Shown: positions 58,977 to 64,000 of the stretch, piece by piece
How positions within the stretch are numbered: the stretch's first letter is position 1
Layout: every line of letters starts with the position of its first letter
Assembly (NCBI GenBank): GCA_034421015.1
Contig: DAOUKT010000019.1
Location: forward strand, 1 to 64,000
From: DAOUJW01 sp034421015
GTDB taxonomy: Bacteria; Chloroflexota; Dehalococcoidia; Lucifugimonadales; UBA2985
Direction: 5' to 3'
DNA length: 64,000 nt
The notes under the pieces: model-generated
Seen by the model: only the letters and a program-made list of their open reading frames with translations
Database searches by the model: none
What the model was told of the DNA's origin: nothing
Position numbers and translations under genes: made by a program

Positions 58977-60668
58977 ATGATAGACACCATTAGGAACACA
59001 CCCAATCGCTTCAAGATCTCCGCGGCGGTCCTGGCCATGGCAGCCTTGGCCATCACCGTGCTGGCGGTGACCCTCGCCACCGGCCCGGTCTGGGCCGGGG
59101 TAGTCGGCACCGTCCCCGATCCCTGCGGACCGGGGCAGGACCCGGCCAACTTCCCCAATGACCCGGCTGAAGTGGTCAGCAGCGGCCACTACGCCATCTT
59201 CGACGCCTACTGGCTGCAGGCCGACCTGGGCGACGATGCCAAAAGGACCGGCACCCTGAACAACAACCTCTGCCCGCCCGCGGCGAAGCATACCGAAAAG
59301 ACCGTTGGCAAGAAAAAGGAAAAGGTGGAAGAAACCACCCTCTCCCCCACCAACATCGACCTCCGCACTACCGTCATCCAAGTGGACAACACCCACTTGA
59401 AGGACGTGGTGGCCACCGACGCGGCGGCCGGCGATGACAAGCTCTCGCTGGCCAAGTACACGGAGGTCCGCGAGGCTCTGGGTCTTGGAACGACCGATGA
59501 GCCTCTGCCGGTGCCCGCCGGGACCCAAGTCTATTGGCTGCGATTGGAAGACGACTCCCTCGGCACCGATCCCTCGACCTTGGTCATGGGCTTCTCCACT
59601 GGCCTGCTGGACGGGAATTACTGGGATAATCCCGACGGCGGACCAGATTTCGAGTACGAGCTGGAGGCAGTGCGGTACCACGGCCCGAATGCCGCCAAGC
59701 TGCCCCATGTGCTTGCCTACGAGGAACCCGCGAACCGGAACGATAATGGCACGGCAATAGCCGTGTGGGACGGCCTCAACACCGACGTCAACACGATGGC
59801 TCTGGACGTCGGGGAATACGAGCACCTGGAATGGGTCTTCACCCAGCCGGGAACCTATATCCTTGAGGTCCACCTCAAGGGCCATGTCCGCCAGAGTAAG
59901 CCCGCTGACGCTGGCAGCGATTGGAAGAAGCTCACCGACGAGAAGACGGTAAGCAGCGGGGTGAAGAGATACAGCTTCCAAGTGGGGCCTCTCACCGTGA
60001 ACGACAGCCCCACATTCGGGGTGGAGCGGTCGGTGAATGAAAACTCCGCCGCCGGGACCAAGGTTGGCGATCCCATAAAGGTGTTCACCAGCGACACCGA
60101 CACGCTGAGCTACTCCCTCACGGGTGCGGGGGCCGACAAATTCAAGGTCGCCAGCGTATCCGGCGGGGCCCAGATCACCGTGGCCAACGGCGCAGTCCTC
60201 AACAAGGATTCCCAGCGCAATTACCACCTGCGCCTGAGCGTCAGCGACGGCAAGGACCACGAGAACAACGCGGAAGAATATCCCGCCGTTGACGACGCCA
60301 TTGTCGTCCAAATCCATCTGGTCGCGCCGCGTATCGCCGTGCATCTGCCCGATGCGGACCCGCGAGTCGGAGACACGGTGCCCATTCGCGCCTCCGTGCT
60401 CAATGCGGAGGGATTTGTCTCCGGCTCCGCAACCTGGAACATCCAGTACTTGGACAGCTACGGAACGGTGGCTCGAACGGAGTCCATGACGTCCAAGGCC
60501 AACGGCGATGCGGAGTACCAGATGCACGGCAACAGCGCTACTTTGCATCCTGGCACCCATCGCTACCGGTTGGTGTGTCAATACCAATACCACGGCGCCA
60601 ACGGGCGCATCTCCTACCGGGACCTCGAAGCCGAATTTAGCATCAACTGGCTTCCCGCCTCCGGGTAG
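58977..60668 (+). CDS. Secreted surface protein with cadherin-like domain
   Basis: 563 residues, AGGAGG before the ATG. Signal peptide about residues 10-36 (VLAMAALAITVLAVTLATG). The central part contains EHLEWVFTQPGTYILEVHLKG, a pattern of actinobacterial-type surface-anchored protein domains. Next comes a cadherin-like unit (VERSVNENSAAGTKVGDPIKVF to LRLSVSDGKD, about 345-430), then a C-terminal Ig-like domain. No lipobox and no obvious anchor at the end, so secretion or loose attachment is expected. A hairpin follows, then another secreted protein gene. Confidence 0.8.
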   Translation: MIDTIRNTPNRFKISAAVLAMAALAITVLAVTLATGPVWAGVVGTVPDPCGPGQDPANFPNDPAEVVSSGHYAIFDAYWLQADLGDDAKRTGTLNNNLCPPAAKHTEKTVGKKKEKVEETTLSPTNIDLRTTVIQVDNTHLKDVVATDAAAGDDKLSLAKYTEVREALGLGTTDEPLPVPAGTQVYWLRLEDDSLGTDPSTLVMGFSTGLLDGNYWDNPDGGPDFEYELEAVRYHGPNAAKLPHVLAYEEPANRNDNGTAIAVWDGLNTDVNTMALDVGEYEHLEWVFTQPGTYILEVHLKGHVRQSKPADAGSDWKKLTDEKTVSSGVKRYSFQVGPLTVNDSPTFGVERSVNENSAAGTKVGDPIKVFTSDTDTLSYSLTGAGADKFKVASVSGGAQITVANGAVLNKDSQRNYHLRLSVSDGKDHENNAEEYPAVDDAIVVQIHLVAPRIAVHLPDADPRVGDTVPIRASVLNAEGFVSGSATWNIQYLDSYGTVARTESMTSKANGDAEYQMHGNSATLHPGTHRYRLVCQYQYHGANGRISYRDLEAEFSINWLPASG

Positions 60669-60697
60669 TTCTCTCTCCCGATAAGAGGAGAACGAGA

Positions 60698-60730
60698 GGG
60701 GCTGGCGCGTCAAGCCGGCGCGCCAGCCCC
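60698..60730. terminator. Hairpin between two surface-protein genes
   Basis: GGGGCTGGCGCG and CGCGCCAGCCCC form a perfect 12-bp stem with a 9-base loop, 30 bases after the stop. No T-run follows, so it may be a weak terminator or an mRNA-processing or stability element. Confidence 0.6.
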
Positions 60731-60765
60731 CATACGGCCCCATAACCTGCACCGCCATTCTCGCC

Positions 60766-63700
60766 ATGCGCAATATTTTTTCTTACATACGTCCATCTAG
60801 GATCGTCCTCGCTATCGCAGCGCTCTTGGCCCTGTCGCTGCCGGCGCTGCTGGCTCCCAACACAGCCGTAGGGCAGAGTGCATCGGAGAACTTCATACCC
60901 CCCAAGCCCATAGACCTTGCTGTCGAATTGGTGCCCGATGCCTCGATAGACTGGGGCTTAGATGTGACAAATAACTCTGATGTAGCGATTTCTGACGTGA
61001 AGGTGAGAATTGACACCGGCACCCAACGGGTGAAGCTGTACCCTAACACCCGGATCCGATTCCAAAGATCGAGGTCCGCCCCCCCCGAGGGTTGGAATTT
61101 CGTTGGCGGAGTATTGACTATTCCGACGATATTACCCGGCAAAGTAGTGGGTTTCTACATCGCCCATCATCCCGCCACTAGAGCTGGTGAATTTTTCCCG
61201 ATTCGCGTCTCAATCATCTCGCCAAAAGAGACGCCGGGATTTGAATACAACAATCGTGCCGAAGTCTGGTCAGTTGCAACGGTGAGTAGTCTGGAGCCCT
61301 TTGAGTTCACTTCCGTGCGCATGGAGGCCAGCGTGGATGACCTGCGTCCGTCTCTGAACGGGCGAGCCGTCTTCGAGGTTGCTGCACAAAATGGAGTGCT
61401 TAGAGGAGCTGGAGGAACGAGTCGCGAATTAAAAAAGGGCGTGCAGGTGAAGATCACCCTTACGCCGGGGCTGTCCTTCGCATCGAGCATGCCTAGCACC
61501 ACGGTTTCGGGGAATACCGCAATCTGGCGCGTCGGAGACCTGCCCGCGACCGGAACTACGATCAGAACCTTGAGCGTACCCGTGAACCTGAGCGGGAGCG
61601 CCCCCTTGGAGAGGCGATGCCTGACTGCGGAGGTGTACCAAGTCACACCGCCCGACCCCGAGGATCGGAAATACGACGACGTCGCAACGGTGTGCTTGGG
61701 AGATGGGCCGCTGGAGCTGCTCGGAGCCTGGCCTAGACTTGACGACGATTGGGGGCTACCGCTGATCAGCTTCTTCCCCTGCATCGACGTCACCGCCTAC
61801 CCCTGCAACGCGGACGATACGCTGGAGCTTGTCGCCGAAGTGAACCTCGACGACCCTTACCCGGCGACGAAACAGAGACGAACTGACGAAGCTGTCGATT
61901 TCGAATTGCCCGGCCTAGACTATATGTTCCTTCAGCCGGAATCGGTGATCATCCATGTCGATGATCGCCTGGGACGTGACGTGAGAGAGGGGAGCGCAAT
62001 ATGGTCTACCGAAGACCTGATGAAATTGCAAGACAGCCAGGGCAGGCTCGCCGGCAATCTCGTCGGCGTTTGGGATGTCCGGGGAGACGTAACGGTAACC
62101 GCGCCGGGCGGCGGAGACGCGCCGGGCCGCTGGGTGATGGCGCAAGACCTTGGCGAATCCGATTTGACGGACGTTCTGGATGCCCCGGATAGCTCGAAAG
62201 TTACTGGTATAGCGTTTGATACGTCAGACAGCGATCATGATGATTTGGTGTACGACACCGCTATACAGTTCTGGGCCCTAGGCACCTACGTGGCATTGTA
62301 CGAAATAACGGGCACCTTTTCCGGCACCACCTACACCGACAGCGGCACCTACATCTTCCACGTGGGCCCGGTGGCGGAACTGGAGGTGCGGGACGCCGGG
62401 GCCAACCCGGAGGTCGCAAGCGGGAAGCGGGCCTACACCATTGAGGCGGTGAACAACGGTCCGGACGCCGTCTCCAACGCCGTGGTGACGCTTGCCGACG
62501 TACCCGAGGGGGTTAGGGTCGCCGCCAGCCAGGGCGACTACTACGAAGCCTTCTGCGGCGAAAATGGCCTCTGCGAGGGCGTCTGGACCATCGGCGAACT
62601 GGCGGCCCCGGAAACAGCCTCCGTGTCGGGCCAGAGCACGTCGGCGACCCTGGCCATCATCACCAACGGAGACCCGATTACCGCCACCATCGAGAGCGCC
62701 CGTGACTACACGGTCTGCATCGACGACGAGGCCAAGGATGTGGCCGCGTCCACTGAGTCCGCCTGCGAGGCCGGTGGCAACAGCTGGCACAGCGCGGAAT
62801 ACTACGACTACACCACCTCGGACTGCTTCGACAACGCCGGCGAGAAGGTGGATGTGTCCAGCCGGTCGGACTGCGAAGCCACCACCGGCAACACCTGGTA
62901 CAGCAACGACACGGATGTACGGATTGCCTCCCAGCCGGGCACCGGCCAAGGCCACCCCGATGTGCCCCAATCCCTGAGGGTCGACAAGTTCGGCCCCCTC
63001 GCCCTGCTGCGCTGGCAGGCGCCGGAGAGTGGGCAAGTGAACGGCCTTGACGTGACCCACTACCAGGTGGAGCGGAACGGGGTGATGCTGGCGGAGGCCG
63101 TGGGGGGAACCATGTACGTGGACCTGCACGGAGGCGCCGTCAACCAGTCCTACCGGGTGCGGGCGGTGAACGTCTTTGGAGTCCCCGGGCCGTGGTCCCT
63201 GCCCGCCGGGGCCGGCGGGACGCTGGAGCAGCCGGAGGAGCTGGGCGCGCCCACGGGCCTGACCGCCACGCCGGGCTCGGGCGTGGGCCGTATCGACCTG
63301 AGCTGGTTCGCTCCCTCGGAGGAGCAGGGGCTGCGCTACCGCATCGAGCATGCCACCGACGGGGCCGGTCCCTGGCGGACGCTGGTCGGCAGCCAGAGCG
63401 GCACCACCTACTCCCACACCGGCCTGTTCTCAGGGACCACCCACTACTACCGCGTGGCGGCGCTGAAGGGCAGCGTCACCAGCCCGTGGGCCAACGTCCA
63501 GGCCACCACGGAGGGACTGGAGACCCACGCGCCTGGCTGGCCCATGAACCTGCGGTTCACCAGCGTGGACCGCACCGCAGTGACCCTCGCCTGGGACCCG
63601 CCGGTGGACGACGGCGGCAGCCCGGTGACGGGCTACGAGTACCGGGTGTTCGGCCCCTGCGCGTCGGGCGCCGACGCCGTGTGCGACGTGGTGGCTCCCA

Positions 63701-64000
63701 CCCGCGTGGGCGGGACGACGACCACACGGAGGATCACCGGGCTGAACCGGGAGGGGACCTACGAGTTCTCGGTGCGCGCCCTGAACGCCGTTGGCGCCGG
63801 TGACTGGTCGCAGCCGATCACCAAGGACGTCGGACCCGAGACCGCCGGCGGCGGGCGGGTCGTCCTGAGTCCCACCCGGCTGACGGTGACCGAGGGCGGC
63901 GAGGCCACCTACCGGGTGAAGCTGAGCCGCGCGCCGACCATGCCGCTGTGGGTGACGATGCACTGGGATGGGAGCGGGGTCGACAACCTGGGCGGCGAGC
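60766..64000 (+). CDS. Large secreted multi-domain protein with fibronectin type III repeats (incomplete)
   Basis: Open from the ATG at 60766 to the window edge: at least 1078 residues and no stop. Signal peptide (IVLAIAALLALSLPALLA). The first 640 residues are beta-sandwich domains of DUF11/CARDB style (VTNNSDVAISDVKVRID, AVNNGPDAVSNAVVTLADVPEGV). A Cys-rich insert with two related SxCEA/DCEA units lies at about 645-705. Three FN3-like domains follow (about 733, 830 and 925 onward; LTATPGSGVGRIDLSWFAP, RFTSVDRTAVTLAWDPP). A last domain begins VVLSPTRLTVTEGGEATYRVKLS. Probably adhesive or structural at the cell surface. No ribosome-binding site is obvious. Confidence 0.8.
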   Translation, partial: MRNIFSYIRPSRIVLAIAALLALSLPALLAPNTAVGQSASENFIPPKPIDLAVELVPDASIDWGLDVTNNSDVAISDVKVRIDTGTQRVKLYPNTRIRFQRSRSAPPEGWNFVGGVLTIPTILPGKVVGFYIAHHPATRAGEFFPIRVSIISPKETPGFEYNNRAEVWSVATVSSLEPFEFTSVRMEASVDDLRPSLNGRAVFEVAAQNGVLRGAGGTSRELKKGVQVKITLTPGLSFASSMPSTTVSGNTAIWRVGDLPATGTTIRTLSVPVNLSGSAPLERRCLTAEVYQVTPPDPEDRKYDDVATVCLGDGPLELLGAWPRLDDDWGLPLISFFPCIDVTAYPCNADDTLELVAEVNLDDPYPATKQRRTDEAVDFELPGLDYMFLQPESVIIHVDDRLGRDVREGSAIWSTEDLMKLQDSQGRLAGNLVGVWDVRGDVTVTAPGGGDAPGRWVMAQDLGESDLTDVLDAPDSSKVTGIAFDTSDSDHDDLVYDTAIQFWALGTYVALYEITGTFSGTTYTDSGTYIFHVGPVAELEVRDAGANPEVASGKRAYTIEAVNNGPDAVSNAVVTLADVPEGVRVAASQGDYYEAFCGENGLCEGVWTIGELAAPETASVSGQSTSATLAIITNGDPITATIESARDYTVCIDDEAKDVAASTESACEAGGNSWHSAEYYDYTTSDCFDNAGEKVDVSSRSDCEATTGNTWYSNDTDVRIASQPGTGQGHPDVPQSLRVDKFGPLALLRWQAPESGQVNGLDVTHYQVERNGVMLAEAVGGTMYVDLHGGAVNQSYRVRAVNVFGVPGPWSLPAGAGGTLEQPEELGAPTGLTATPGSGVGRIDLSWFAPSEEQGLRYRIEHATDGAGPWRTLVGSQSGTTYSHTGLFSGTTHYYRVAALKGSVTSPWANVQATTEGLETHAPGWPMNLRFTSVDRTAVTLAWDPPVDDGGSPVTGYEYRVFGPCASGADAVCDVVAPTRVGGTTTTRRITGLNREGTYEFSVRALNAVGAGDWSQPITKDVGPETAGGGRVVLSPTRLTVTEGGEATYRVKLSRAPTMPLWVTMHWDGSGVDNLGGE

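Noticed and set aside
58968..60773. 601-residue minus-strand frame opposite the surface protein
   Set aside because: Gly/Val-rich shadow; the plus strand has a ribosome-binding site, signal peptide and cadherin-like domain.

Overview
The window looks like a chromosome segment of an uncultured Chloroflexota bacterium, possibly of the Dehalococcoidia/SAR202 type. This is inferred from gene style: moderately high GC, Shine-Dalgarno motifs of the AGGAGG type, many secreted lipoproteins with Thr/Pro-rich linkers, bacterial LRR lipoproteins, and GAF-PAS-kinase-receiver-winged-helix fusions. No rRNA or tRNA was seen, so the placement is unproven.

Layout. (1) 0.4-11 kb: a minus-strand array of seven LRR lipoprotein genes, one of them fused to a zinc metallopeptidase, with a membrane protein and LRR debris. 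(2) 11-19.5 kb: wreckage of a sensor-kinase gene, two small genes, an intact kinase/regulator fusion, a second metallopeptidase lipoprotein, an MMPL exporter and an unknown protein. (3) 19.6-23.1 kb: a TIR-like protein, RNase HI and an unknown protein. (4) 23.2-37 kb: a Schlafen/AlbA_2-domain giant, divergent from a five-gene operon of an Eco57I-type adenine methylase, a PIN nuclease, an unknown protein, a membrane protein and a PLD-SNF2 helicase, followed by a triple-HTH regulator. (5) 37.2-40.1 kb: 2.9 kb without a convincing gene. (6) 40.1-46.7 kb: a PD-(D/E)XK-like protein, a decayed HigB toxin with an intact antitoxin, a Fic protein and a large serine recombinase. (7) 46.9-53.2 kb: another LRR lipoprotein, a gutted recombinase, more lipoproteins, a broken membrane protein and RCC1-repeat debris. 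(8) 53.6-58.6 kb, minus strand: an unknown protein, a RelE/HigA-type toxin-antitoxin pair, a META-domain lipoprotein, a membrane protein and a second kinase/regulator fusion. (9) 59-64 kb: two secreted surface proteins, the second running off the window.

The thread linking the modules is a recurring sequence. The last ~20-30 codons of a serine recombinase gene, containing GGCCCACC, occur as orphan scraps at about 0.1, 11.35, 19.6, 22.6, 23.1, 47.85 and (minus strand) 55.15 kb, and once in a full-length gene at 46.6 kb. At 55.14 kb the recombinase tail joins the 3' end of a kinase/regulator gene exactly at the shared CCCACC. I read these as footprints of site-specific integration and excision in which the recombinase's own 3' end is one attachment site, making this an accessory-gene landing zone.

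The best candidate for an undescribed system is the methylase-PIN-unknown-membrane-PLD/SNF2 operon. It has DISARM-like ingredients but lacks DrmA/DrmB. It sits among other defence-like genes (TIR-like, AlbA_2, PD-(D/E)XK-like, Fic, toxin-antitoxin).
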